NCBI GenBank assembly: GCA_009731375.1
Contig: BJOX01000156.1
Span: 286,975-332,388 of the forward strand
Reading direction: 5' to 3'
Length of the DNA stretch: 45,414 nt
Origin: Paulinella micropora
Taxonomy: Eukaryota; Cercozoa; Imbricatea; Euglyphida
Shown: one piece after another, positions 14,873 to 24,265 of the stretch
How the letters are laid out: every line of letters begins with the position of its first letter
Numbering within the stretch: position 1 is the stretch's first letter
Translations under genes and position numbers: made by a program
The notes under the pieces: generated by a model
Told to the model about the DNA's origin: nothing
What the model saw: only the letters and a program-made list of their open reading frames with translations
The model's database searches: none

Positions 14873-15721
14873 TTAATGACTATAGGGTACAAGATTTGTT
14901 TTTTCAGCAATAGCCACAACACCCGCGGCCAGCATCTTTCTCTTTTTTTTCTTTTTCTTTTTCTTCTTGGCGTGGGGGCCAGACAAAAGATGGCTCGCGA
15001 GCGGGCGAGCGAGGCCGCTGCCGTTCAGTGAACCAGCCAAGGCAATGAAAGGCCAGCCCTGTTCTTCGCACACGAGCGCGAACATGGCGCTTTGGCGGTG
15101 GCGCGACTCGGCCTGTTTCAGTTCTGGCACCTGTGCCGCTAGCTCTTCTTCGTCCATCAACAACAGGAAAGCACGGAGAAGAGTCTGATAGTTGACAAAA
15201 CACCGGCGGGCCCACGCGTACCTCTCTCTCAACTTCTTTAGCACTCGGGGCCAACAGGCGTCGACCTTTCTGAAGAGGCGTTCCAGCTCCTCCAGCGTCT
15301 GTTTGCTCGGTTCGCGCCGGCTCAGGCCATAGCCTAACAGGTGGCACAGTTGGCTGGCTCGGTCGGTAGTCAGGGGGCCTAACCTCTCCCTGCGCCAGAT
15401 GTAGGCGAGGCGAGCGGGCGTCGGGTTCTGTGCCCGCCACTTGTGGGTCAGGCGCCGGGCCTGTGCTAACAAGGCCGGGCTGACACACGACGCAGACTGA
15501 TTCACACCTCGCAAATTGAAGGTCTCTCTTATTATCTGGCGAAAGCGGCTCAGGCGAGTGTAGCCGACATGTCTGGGAGCGTGTTGCTCCCTTACCATCT
15601 GCCCATTGACCAGCCAGCATTGTGAAGTGTACAGCTCGTGCTCTGTCTTGACCAGGCCACACTTGGAGCAGTACGTACCGGTGGTCGCGAGGCTAAACGT
15701 CCAGTTGTGTTCGCAGGACAT
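14873..15721 (-). CDS. VLTF3-like late transcription factor (poxvirus A2 family)
   Basis: In this 282-residue product an N-terminal zinc ribbon is formed by Cys3, His5, Cys18 and Cys21 (TYCSKCGLV). The conserved body begins with YTRLSRFRQIIRETFN and ends with RRCFVNYQTLLRAFLLLM and SAMFALVCEEQGWPFIAL, matching the domain order of viral late transcription factor 3. The family activates late promoters in nucleocytoplasmic viruses and is found in some smaller relatives. A nine-lysine run and a short tail follow. The tail reads through the promoter-like element of the recombinase gene, six bases upstream of that ATG. Confidence 0.75.
   Translation of the reverse strand: MSCEHNWTFSLATTGTYCSKCGLVKTEHELYTSQCWLVNGQMVREQHAPRHVGYTRLSRFRQIIRETFNLRGVNQSASCVSPALLAQARRLTHKWRAQNPTPARLAYIWRRERLGPLTTDRASQLCHLLGYGLSRREPSKQTLEELERLFRKVDACWPRVLKKLRERYAWARRCFVNYQTLLRAFLLLMDEEELAAQVPELKQAESRHRQSAMFALVCEEQGWPFIALAGSLNGSGLARPLASHLLSGPHAKKKKKKKKKRKMLAAGVVAIAEKTNLVPYSH
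14881..14905 (-). promoter_or_regulatory. Promoter-like element of the recombinase gene
   Basis: The minus strand reads GAAAAAACAAATCTTGTACCC then TATAG, 15-40 bases before the recombinase ATG. It matches the element before the HMG-like gene (A-run, AAATCTTGTA, CCCTAT). It lies within the last codons of the VLTF3-like gene. Confidence 0.45.
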
Positions 15722-15781
15722 AAGTGAAGAGTGGCAGGCCAGCAGAGAAAAAATTTAGAGATTATAAATGTCGGCGTTTAA

Positions 15782-15797
15782 GATTCAAGATTTGAAA
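15782..15797 (+). promoter_or_regulatory. GATTCRAGATTTRAAA motif upstream of the VLTF2-like gene
   Basis: The sequence gattcaagatttgaaa lies 60 bases before the ATG. The same 16-mer with two differences lies 72 bases before the SSB-like ATG (17298-17313). Both genes belong to the replication and expression block, so an early-type promoter element is possible. Confidence 0.4.
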
Positions 15798-15841
15798 CAA
15801 CCCAACGAAAATCAGACAAGGGCTAAAAGGGGCCAGAAAAG

Positions 15842-16315
15842 ATGCAAGGTACCGAATCGTACAAGGGCAAGTGTCTGCACTGTTCCTACGGCTGTGCCAG
15901 GGACGACGGCAGGTGGTACGGCTTGCCGATAGCCCACGCGGACGAAGAATTGTTCGTCTGGGGCCACTTTTGCTCTATGGGGTGTGCGGCCAAATTTGCG
16001 GAATATGGAATTGCAGACACGCTGCGTTCGCGTTCACTGGACCTGCTGCACAGCTTCCTAAGAGTCAATCTGCACAAGCAGCTAGTACAGCCGGCACCGC
16101 CACGCCACGAGCTAGTAGACTATGGTGGACCGCTAGACATCTCGACTTTCAGGGCCGTGGGACGGGTTGTGAATTGGTACGTGCCGGTGCACAGAAAAGA
16201 GACACAAAAGAATTTTATTAGCAAGCTCGCTGGCCGCAAGTACACGCTAAGGAGGCTCAAGCGCCTGCCTGGGATTCGTCTCTCTTCCTCTTCGGGTTCT
16301 TCTTCTTGCGTTTGA
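15842..16315 (+). CDS. VLTF2-like / MYM-FCS zinc finger protein
   Basis: The 157-residue protein has CLHCSYGC (Cys11, Cys14), then GHFCSMGCAAKF (Cys44, Cys48), the FCS-type zinc finger of viral late transcription factor 2. Later comes APPRHELVDYGGPLDISTFR, a conserved block that follows the finger in this family. The role is late gene activation or related DNA binding in large DNA viruses. The last 20 residues are Ser-rich and overlap the Lys/Arg-rich end of the PCNA-like gene in antisense by 59 bases. Together with the VLTF3-like gene it suggests that the element encodes its own late transcription programme. Confidence 0.7.
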   Translation: MQGTESYKGKCLHCSYGCARDDGRWYGLPIAHADEELFVWGHFCSMGCAAKFAEYGIADTLRSRSLDLLHSFLRVNLHKQLVQPAPPRHELVDYGGPLDISTFRAVGRVVNWYVPVHRKETQKNFISKLAGRKYTLRRLKRLPGIRLSSSSGSSSCV

Positions 16316-17222
16316 CCACCCTGCGCTGTTCACTCTCCTCGGCGGCGCTGTCGGTGGTCAGGGCGAGCGGTGCCAGCGCGGGCACAGGGGGCGGCGATTC
16401 GGTGTCGGCCAGGATGGTGTACTTGAGCCACGGGCCGCCGTCCCGCTTGAAGACGAGGTGCAGCACGTTCGGGGCAGCGCCGACCAGCACCCGGCCGGTC
16501 TTTTTCTCCTGGAAAGCGCACGATTTGAGTATCTTCTTGAGGACTTCCAGGGCGTAGACACACTCGCCGGATTCGGTGGGCGGGTGTGATAGGTCCGAGC
16601 GCAGCAGCGAGTCCTTGTCCTCCGCGAGCAGGGCGATGCCGCCGAGCGAAGTGCGTGCCAGCCGGCTGGCGTCCACTGCTCGCAAGGAGGATTCGGTACA
16701 GAGCCTGTCCCCTTCCACGAACAGACGGCAGTGCGAATTGGATTTGGAATGATGACGGATCACGGCATTAAGGGCGGGGCCAGACACTTCAACAAGGCGG
16801 TCGACATTGGTCCACTCGGTCGTTGGTAGAAAAGCGGCCTCCTGGGACACGAGCAGCGAGGTCAGGTCGCTGTAGTGCTCGAACGATTTGGCCTCGTTGT
16901 AAAACTTGACACAGAGCTTGTTGTCGACCGCGACTGAGAGCTCCAAGACCATGCCCTCGCGGAAAGTAGAAAGCCAGCAGGACATCTCCTTGAGATCGAC
17001 GCTGAACACGCACTTGGGGAACATCAGGTTGACATAATCACCATTGGCGCCCGAAAAGGGGACCACGAACTGTCCGACCAGCCCGTCGGCCGCGCTGCAG
17101 AGCACGAGCTTGTCGACCGTGGCCTCGATTCGGGCCTCCAGCAACAGCGGCGACAGCGAGTCGAGCGCTCGTCGGAAAGCAATCCCGTGGGTCTTGGACC
17201 TCCAAAGAAAACGAGTCATCAT
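16257..17222 (-). CDS. PCNA-like DNA sliding clamp
   Basis: The 321-residue protein shows two clamp-like halves. The first contains LLLEARIEATVDKLVLCSAA and later CVFSVDLKEMSCWLSTFREG, like the first PCNA repeat. The last contains VYALEVLKKILKSCAF, GRVLVGAAPNVLHLVFKRDG and WLKYTILADTE, which match the closing PCNA strands and the Tyr-containing C-terminal edge. A 50-residue Pro/Ala then Lys/Arg-rich tail (VKRKKKNPKRKRDE) is an addition. It would encircle DNA and tether polymerase. Conservation is weak in the middle, so the call rests on the ends and the length. It shares the upstream region of the SSB-like gene, which is divergent to it. Confidence 0.6.
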   Translation of the reverse strand: MMTRFLWRSKTHGIAFRRALDSLSPLLLEARIEATVDKLVLCSAADGLVGQFVVPFSGANGDYVNLMFPKCVFSVDLKEMSCWLSTFREGMVLELSVAVDNKLCVKFYNEAKSFEHYSDLTSLLVSQEAAFLPTTEWTNVDRLVEVSGPALNAVIRHHSKSNSHCRLFVEGDRLCTESSLRAVDASRLARTSLGGIALLAEDKDSLLRSDLSHPPTESGECVYALEVLKKILKSCAFQEKKTGRVLVGAAPNVLHLVFKRDGGPWLKYTILADTESPPPVPALAPLALTTDSAAEESEQRRVVKRKKKNPKRKRDESQAGA

Positions 17223-17290
17223 TTTGTGAGACGTTTGTTCTGTTTGCCGCTTTTTTTTCTCTCTTTCTAATTAAAACCTTTAAATTGCGA

Positions 17291-17313
17291 GATTCGAGAT
17301 TCGAGATTTAAAA
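17291..17313 (+). promoter_or_regulatory. Repeated GATTCGAG element upstream of the SSB-like gene
   Basis: The sequence gattcgagattcgagattta followed by AAA holds two GATTCGAG units and the same GATTCRAGATTTRAAA motif as the VLTF2-like gene. It lies between the divergent PCNA-like and SSB-like genes and could serve both. Confidence 0.4.
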
Positions 17314-17369
17314 GCCGAAAAAAAAGAAAAACCCGTGCTGGCCAAAACGAAAAAGAGCCCACAAATCGA

Positions 17370-18098
17370 ATGTCTCTCGTCACCGACAACAACCAAGTCA
17401 AGGCCTTTGACCCGGCGGCCGACCCGAAGAAGCTGCACCTGTCTGAGCCACGCAGTGCGTACGGAAGCATCTTTTCGAACCTGTGCTATGACAAGAAAAG
17501 TGTGACATTGGTCCTGCCCGCCATGCAACTGGCCTGGGATCCCTCGACGTACGACGGTAACAAGTCGGCCAAGACCACTATCGACCTCGACTTCAAGCAC
17601 GCGCAGCAGTATGGCGCGGTGCTGCAAGCGTACAAGGTGTTGCGTGCAATCGATGATCGTGTGGCCGAGCTCGTGGTGGAGAACCGCGACAAGGTTGTGC
17701 CGACCATGAAGAGGGCCGGCCCGATGGCACGGAGCGACGATCAAGTCAAGTGCTGCTACCAGCCCTGCACACGGCTGCGCACGTCACAGAAATCGGATCG
17801 AGCCTGGGCTCCGCGCCTGACCGTCACTGTCACAGGGGCGAGGTTCTTGGGCGAGGCCGACACCGCCACGCTGCAAAAGGGAGATGTGGTCAAAACCGTG
17901 ATTCAGGCTACGGCGCTATGTTCTAAGGGCGAAAAAGTTACTCTGTCGTGGCGCGTCCTGCAGATTCGCAAGCAACACGAGGGCCTGGGCTACCCGGACC
18001 AGGACCTCTCAGAAAAAGACGCGTTTGGTGTGTCTCTATCCGATGAGAACGGCGAGGGCGGCCATTTGGCCATGGACTTGACTGTAGATTTGGTTTAA
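17370..18098 (+). CDS. Candidate single-stranded DNA-binding protein
   Basis: This 242-residue product has a beta-rich OB-fold-like texture: SVTLVLPAMQLAWDPSTYDG, KTTIDLDF, then after a Cys-containing loop WAPRLTVTVT, KGDVVKTVIQATALCSKGEK and VTLSWRVLQIRKQHEG. The closing tail is acidic (SLSDENGEGGHLAMDLTVDL). This order resembles OB-fold ssDNA-binding proteins of algal and poxvirus-like genomes, but the match is by texture rather than by a diagnostic motif. It is divergent from the PCNA-like gene and convergent on RNR with an 11-base gap, which fits a replication role. Confidence 0.5.
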   Translation: MSLVTDNNQVKAFDPAADPKKLHLSEPRSAYGSIFSNLCYDKKSVTLVLPAMQLAWDPSTYDGNKSAKTTIDLDFKHAQQYGAVLQAYKVLRAIDDRVAELVVENRDKVVPTMKRAGPMARSDDQVKCCYQPCTRLRTSQKSDRAWAPRLTVTVTGARFLGEADTATLQKGDVVKTVIQATALCSKGEKVTLSWRVLQIRKQHEGLGYPDQDLSEKDAFGVSLSDENGEGGHLAMDLTVDLV

Positions 18099-18109
18099 TT
18101 AAAAAGATT

Positions 18110-20375
18110 TCAGGCTACACAGACAGCACAGTCGGCCGGTCCCAGGGCCTTGCTAGCGGCCTGTGTTCTTATGTAATAGGTTGTTTTTAAACCGAGCTGC
18201 CACGCGTAGAACAAAGCGCTGCTGACTCTGCGTTCAGTAGGATCTGTCACATGTAAATTGAGCGATTGCGAGCCACACACGAACGGGCCACGGTCGGCAG
18301 CCAAGTGCAGCTGCAAACGAAGGGGAATTTCCCAGACAGTCTTGTAGATGTTTTTGATGTCTTGGGGCAGGTCGCATCTTTGCACGCTCCCGCCGTCGGC
18401 AATGATTTTATCGCGGAGCTGGTCGTTCCAGAGCCCGCGCTCTTCTAGCTCGTGCACCAGGTGTTTGTTCCACACGACGTGCTCACCAGAGAGCACACGG
18501 CGCACAAAGACGTTTGAGTGGGGAGGCTCGAACGATTCGAAATTGCCCAGGATCTGAGCGGTCGTAGCAGTCGGCATGTAGGCAATTAGTTGCGAGTTTC
18601 GTAGCCCGTACTCGGTGATGCTCAGGCGGAGCGAGTCCCAGCGGTCGTCCGTCTGCTGCTTGCCGGGCCACAGATCGAACTGCAGGAGCCCTTGGCTAGC
18701 GGGAGACCCGGCAAAACTCTTGTAAGCACCCTTCTCCTGCGCCAGTTCGCTCGAGGCCCAGAGCGCCGCATAGTACAGTTCGTGTGAAATTTTGACATTG
18801 AGTTTTTGTGCCTCTGTTGAGTCCCAGGGCATCTTCATCAAAGCCAACACGTCGGCCAGGCCGTTCACACCAAGAGCCACCGGACGATGCAAGAGGTTGC
18901 TGCGTCTGGCTTCCTCCGTGGGATAATCTGTAATGTCGACCACGGTGTCAAGATTTCTGATGGCTACACGCACGCACGACCGCAGCAACTCGAAATTAAA
19001 GGACTTGCGGTCCTCCGACACGAACCTAGGCAGCGCGATAGAGGCCAGGTTACACACGCTGTGCTCGCCACACTCACCGCCTGAACTGTATTGGACCACT
19101 TCGGCACAGAGATTCGAACAACGAATCGTGCCCAAGTTCTTTTGGTTCGATTTCGCGTTCACCGCGTCTTTAAACATGACGTAGGGGACTCCGCCCGACT
19201 CGATCTGTGCACGGCAGACGGCACTCCAGAGCTCGCGAGCCTTGACGGTACGTCTCGCCAGGCCCAGCCTCTCGGCCCGCTTGTACTGAGACTCGAACTC
19301 CTTGCCGTAGAGAGCATCTAGATCACCTACGCCCGTCTCGTCCGGACAAAATAGGGACCATTGTTCATCCCGTTCTACACGCTCCATAAACAAGTCATTG
19401 ACAGTAAGTCCCAGAAACAAGTCTCGGGCTCGAAGTTCTTCAGAACCTGTGGTTTTTTTAAGGTCCAGCCACTCGAACACGTCGGGGTGGTGTACTGGCA
19501 GGTAGACTGCGATTGCCCCCTTTCTCTTCCCGGCCTGATTTGCGTAGCGAGCGGTCTCGTTTAGCACTTTGCACAAGGGAATTACACCGTCACTGTGCCC
19601 GCCCGTGCTGTTAATCAGGGAGCCCTTGGCCCGCACGCAGCCGAGGTGCAGGCCAATCCCGCCGCCTCCCTTGCTGATAAGAGCAACGTCTTTGATCGTG
19701 TCGTATATCGAACTCAACGAGTCGCCCTTAATCGGAAGCAAAAAGCAAGAAGACAGCTGGCCCGCTCTTTTCAGCCCGCTGTTAAATAGAGTGGGTGATG
19801 CATGTGTGTAGAATCCCATCGACATGAGGTCATAGGTTTCTTGGATGCGTTTCAGAGAATCTTTGGACTCGCGGCGGTGTAAGTACGGCCACGCGGAGCC
19901 ACATGTACTGGGCCGTCTCGCACGCGCGACCCTTACTGTCTTTGAGCAAATAGGACTTGAGCAGGGTCGAATAGCCAAAATAGTCGTACAACAGGTCTCG
20001 TTCGGCCTTGATCACGGCGTTTAGTTGCCCCGAGTTCTGGTCCACGAATATGCTGTAAGCCGGTTCCATGCCCCACCTAAGCTGTTCCATGGCCGCACTG
20101 AAGGTACGCGGGCACTGCTTTGCGTGGTTGGAGGCCAGGAGACGACCACCCAGCTCTCCGTACTGCGGGTGCTGAATCGCGAGCGATGCACACGTTGACG
20201 CGGCCAGCGTGTCGAGTTCGCTCGTCGGCACGAGGTCGTACAGGCCTGCCACGACCTTCGAGGCGACAAAAACTGTGTCAATGGCGTGAAGATCTTTGGA
20301 CAGGCTAGCAACTCGCGCCAGAATCTTATCGAGCGAAACCCTTTCCGGAGATCCATTGCGTTTCGTGACCTGCAT
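18110..20375 (-). pseudogene. nrdA: Ribonucleotide reductase large subunit, class I, interrupted by a frameshift
   Basis: Two overlapping frames on the minus strand make one RNR alpha chain. The first (20375 down to about 19,884) carries the ATP cone (VTKRNGSPERVSLDKILARV) and the start of the barrel. The second continues from YLHRRESKD through FYTHASPTLFNSG, SSCFLL, NLCAEV, GEHSVCNLASIALP, FAGSPASQGLLQFDLW and AYMPTATTAQILGN to SQSLNLHVTDP and a C-terminal CAVC pair. The frame must change at about 19,880-19,884, where the sequence is two bases short of (or one longer than) a continuous frame. All visible catalytic blocks are otherwise kept. The enzyme makes deoxynucleotides with a small subunit that is not seen here. 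It is either a recent pseudogene or a sequence error. Confidence 0.85.
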
Positions 20376-20381
20376 CGGCCT

Positions 20382-20732
20382 CTATACAGAGTCTGTTCCA
20401 GAACTTTTTTTTCCGTGTTCTGTCGCAACCCAAGCCCCGAAGACCGCGTCCGCCGCCAAAATCTCGCCTCGGCCGGTAGCGGCATAGGAGGCCCACAAGA
20501 GCCCGTGTGTTTTTCGGTGTTCTGCCCACCACGCCTCTCCACCAAAAAACCCTGCCTGCTTATCGTCCAAGGCACTGCTCAGCCAGACAGCCGCAACCCC
20601 CGCGGCCAGTGCTTGTGCCCAGGGCTGTGGCTTGTAGTACATGGCCAGGCCGGCCACCGCCAGTCTGGCCGGCAGGCACCCGCCAAAGAATAGTAGCGAG
20701 TTGTCCTCTTTAGTTTGTTGTGTGTCTGACAT
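20382..20732 (-). CDS. 116-residue conserved-type membrane protein
   Basis: The protein contains GGCLPARLAVAGLAMYY, a second hydrophobic stretch (WAQALAAGVAAVWLSSA) and a FFGGEAWWAEHRKTHGLLWA block. A small membrane protein family with this Gly-Gly-x2-Trp-Trp...Arg...His pattern is common in algal virus genomes and has no known function. Two to three spans are likely. It ends six bases before the RNR start on the same strand, so the two are probably co-transcribed. The ATG is followed by a polar N-terminus. The AT-rich region 20733-20903 upstream, with a GGCGCGCGCC palindrome at about 20808, has no gene. Confidence 0.6.
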   Translation of the reverse strand: MSDTQQTKEDNSLLFFGGCLPARLAVAGLAMYYKPQPWAQALAAGVAAVWLSSALDDKQAGFFGGEAWWAEHRKTHGLLWASYAATGRGEILAADAVFGAWVATEHGKKSSGTDSV

Positions 20733-20903
20733 GTTAGCCTAATCAGTCAGAAACGTTAGACCTTGATGTCGAAAGTTCAATTCTCTGATGTTGCTAAATC
20801 TCTGTCAGGCGCGCGCCTTTTTTTGTTCTTTATTAATTAACTTTTAATTTTTTTGAAATAGTTTTCCGCGAAGATGTAATTTTTTAATGATTACAAAAAA
20901 ATC

Positions 20904-23693
20904 TCACACGTCAGCGTCAGCAGTCACATGCTCTGCGTCGTCAAGGCGCTGCCTCTTGTTCTGTCGCTGTTCCGCTTCTTCCTTGCCTTCTTCCTTCTTG
21001 TTCCTGCGTTTGCCTGCTACTCTCAGCGCGTCCTTGATCGCCTTTTCTTTCAGTCGCTTGATCATCCGCATGGCTGCTTTGTTGTCAGCAGCCATGCCAG
21101 TCTGTACCATGAGCACCGCACATGCATCCTCGCTCGCTTCCCCTGAGTCCCTAAAAGGTTCCTCTTCTTCCTCCTCTTCCGTCGGCCCGATCATCGCCCT
21201 GTCATAGGCTCTGCGCGAGAGCAAGCGCATATGTATGATCCCGTGCTTCTTGTTACGCGGAGCGTTCGTATGACCACATTCACGGGCGTAGCCACACAGG
21301 TTAGGCTCACACGACACGTCGCATGCATGCCCAAGTTCCTTGGTAGACCGAGGGCAAAACTCACAGTAGTTCACGCGTGTATCTTTCCTGGCCAAGCCCG
21401 GGGTCGTCTGCGCCCGATGGACGTCGTATTCGGACCTGCGCAGCGCGGTATCTCCCAGATCATCTGCAGTCACGGTGTGCAGCTTACAGTCTTCCTTCAG
21501 GTACTTGTTGACCGCGCTCGCAAAGTCTTGCCACGGCGTAAAATGGTTCTTCTCGTAAATAACTCCGTAGTCCTTGCTGCCTTCGTTCAGAAAACGGGCC
21601 ATCACGTTCGTCCTGCTCTCCACGTATTTCTGGTTCTGTCGCAGCTCCTCTGGCGCAATGTCCGCCCAAAAGTCTGCGCGCGTGTGCTCGTCAACTGCAC
21701 GCTTGTACCTGGCAACGCAGCGCGCCAGGATGTAGGGCATTTCGTTTATGATAATGTAATTCCCAAGGCCGTCGTCCGCCTTTTTCACGAGATTGTTAAA
21801 CAGGAACAGCGCCACCCGACGCTTCCACTGGCCTTGGCCGTCCTTGTAGTTGAACATGTAGTTAGCGCCCACGATAAGCGGTGGTTTCCAGTTCACCGTG
21901 CTCTTGGCGGTCTTGTTCTTGAGTGACACATTGACTAGCTCGCCCGACACCATGCTTTGCATCGTGGCCTGGTCAACCGTGCTCGCGAAGTCGAGTGGCA
22001 GGTCCGGTATCACGACAAGCTCTTTGTCGTACAGCGAGGACAAGCCAAAACCCTTCTCAGTGTTCTTGCTGATCGAGGCTACCTTGCCAGATGGCTTCAT
22101 CGACTGCAGGATCTGGATGACTGTTCCTTTCCCTGTGCCCCCGTCGCCCAACATAAAAGGAAGCACCTGCCAGTTATCTCGTTCCCTGAGTGGGAATTGG
22201 AGCCTGCCGAGCAACGTTTCGAAGATCTCGTACATGGGCTTGCTCAACTGGAATCCAAGCAGGTCTCGCCAGCTGGGAGTCATGTCGTCATCGAAACGCA
22301 TGGCCTTGGTCATCTTCTCCACGTCTACCTCGACGTCGTAGAAATGGTCGGTGAACGGAGCAGCCTCCCCGGCCTGACGCAGTTGTTCCCAGGTGCGGAT
22401 AACCAGAGTGCGCGAGTTGAAGGTGCAGTTCCTGAAGCTGATCCAGTCAGTCCGCATCTCCGACGGACGCTTGACAGGGAAGAAGCGGTGGCTAGTACCA
22501 ACGAACCACTTGAGGAGCTTTTCCTTGTTGACGTTCTGGTAGTAATCTGTATCCACCAGGATACGATCCATGTACTCCTCCGCCTCGCCTACAAAGCAGT
22601 AGACTCCCTCGATCCTCGCGTGGGGGCCAAGTACCTACCCGTTGAAGCGAATGCTCTTGGAACGCCTGGCATGCTTCACCAGGTCGTGCCTGCACTTCTC
22701 GTCGTTGCTGAACAGTTTGTGCAAGTGCTGCTCGCCGTAATACTGATCCCAGTCTTCGTCAGTCGGCGTCCCGTTGTCAGAATGGAAGGACACTTCGTAA
22801 CCAGTTGTCTTCTTAACATGCTCTTGCACTTGTTGGATCATCTCGTCCGTCATGATCTTGCCTTCGCCCCACATCCTCTCTACCCCAATCTCGTCGTGCT
22901 TCCACACTCCCACATTGTACAGCCTGTTATTGCCGTCCTTGAGCGAGTGGAAGTATGCAAGGACCGTCTCCACGATATTACGCTCCAGGCTCTGCCAGAC
23001 GTAAGAAAGGAAGGTAGCTTCCTTGTTGGATTTCTTCTTCTGTTGTTGCACCGCCTGCCACATCGGGCCGTATCTTGCCAGCATCACGAACAGTGGTAAC
23101 ACGCTCTGCCAACTTTTCTTCCAGTCTTTCAGGATCTCGCACTCTAGCTCGGGGTCGCCAGTCACCTTTTTCCCGTTGATAACCATCAGGAACGCTTCCT
23201 TGCCGCGCTTCTTCCCTTCCTTGTCGTGCGCCCACTTGAGCTGAGTACATAGCTTCTCGATCATGGCCTCTTTCCCGCCTGGCTGCACGTAACGCGCAAT
23301 CAACTCAGGCACGTCGATTCCGTTCTTGGTCATGTCTTGTGCAAGCAGGGTACACGCCGCGTTCTTGATGTCGAGCCACTCGTAGTACTCGCCCGCCGCC
23401 ATGCGACAGATCCACTTCTTCGCCAGGCCGATCCCGCACTTTCCCCACAGCCTCATCCCCTCGCATTTCTTGCTTTCTAAGTAGTCGATCCGCGCGCTCC
23501 CGTGGCTCTTCTTGTACAGATCGAGGATGGCGCTTACCCTGGCTGCCTCGTCCAATGGCAAGCGTGCCAGAGTGAGAATGTGTCGCAAGCGTTCCACGTT
23601 CACGCGCTGCTGCAGGGAGAAAGCAATCTTCCTCTCCTCCTCGCCGTCGTCCTTGTCATTCCCCTTCTTAGCCTTTTGAGCTTTCTTGGGCAT
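20904..23693 (-). CDS. TV-Pol / SF3 helicase replication protein interrupted by one in-frame TAG
   Basis: The N-terminal part (352 codons, 23693-22638) looks like a TV-Pol family-A-related polymerase. It has a motif A-like WLDIKNAACTLLAQ (Asp108), an O-helix-like KEAFLMVING and a motif C-like VWKHDEIGVE (His266, Asp267). A TAG at 22635-22637 follows, and the same frame stays open through a D5-type linker. The helicase then shows Walker A GDGGTGKGT, Walker B-like KELVVIPDL, the sensor IVGANYMF and an arginine finger in QWKRRVALF. A Cys cluster (NYCEFC ... CGYARECGH) and an acidic and Lys-rich tail end it. The ATG at 23693 is preferred over an upstream TTG. This is the element's main replicase. 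The stop may be a mutation, a readthrough site or an error. Confidence 0.75.
22635..22637 (-). other. In-frame TAG inside the replicase gene
   Basis: The TAG lies exactly 66 bases, in frame, before the next ATG. The intervening 21 codons are open and protein-like, so the polymerase-like and helicase parts are contiguous apart from this codon. It sits at the domain boundary. Confidence 0.8.
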
Positions 23694-24056
23694 CGGTGGA
23701 CAGTCTGTACATAACACACAGTGCAAGAAAATTCTAAAAAGATTTCACGAAAATTTCAGCGCGTGTTGCGGCGCGGCAGAAAAAGCAAAAGTTTCGCGAG
23801 AATTTTCCCCTTGTTTGCGGCGCGGTAACTTTCCGGGAATTTGTCCTCTACATGTGGCGGGTGCAAAATTGGCAAGGGTCTAGTTCCGGCTGCTACCCAT
23901 TTCCCTCGAGCAAGAACCCAAGGGTTGTGACCTGGCCACGAAGACGAAACCGTAGGAGGCTCGTGCCACGTCGAACCTTTTCTACCCGGCCGGACAGCGG
24001 CGATTGCCTTTTTGTCCTCGACTACTGCCTTTTTGTCCCCTGCGACCCCTAACGCA

Positions 24057-24093
<37 letters not shown>

Positions 24094-24265
24094 NNNNNNN
24101 NNNCCCCTCCCTCCCTCCATCTTTGTTTTTTTTTAATTTTTTTTTAAAAATTCAAAAAAAGTGTCTCCAGTGTCTCAGGCCTATGGTTTTCCCCTATAGT
24201 TTCCGAGACAGGCTGAGACAGGCGGCCAAATTTGTCGCCTAACCAGTCATTGAGACAAGAAAACG
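23694..24265. other. Non-coding region with poly-C run and small assembly gap
   Basis: No supported gene is seen. The region 23,740-23,850 has repeated themes (TTTCACGAAAATTTCAGCGCG, GCGGCGCGGCAG, TTTCGCGAGAATTTTCCCC, GCGGCGCGGTAAC) reminiscent of the GC/AT mix around the 1.3-kb palindrome. A run of about 36 C (24058-24093) abuts ten N (24094-24103). Then come T-rich DNA and GTGTCTC words that introduce the following repeats. Confidence 0.6.

Noticed and set aside
22588-22637. A 50-base GTAGGT...TTTGTAG intron that would remove the TAG in the replicase gene
   Set aside because: Its length is not a multiple of three and removal would break the otherwise continuous frame.
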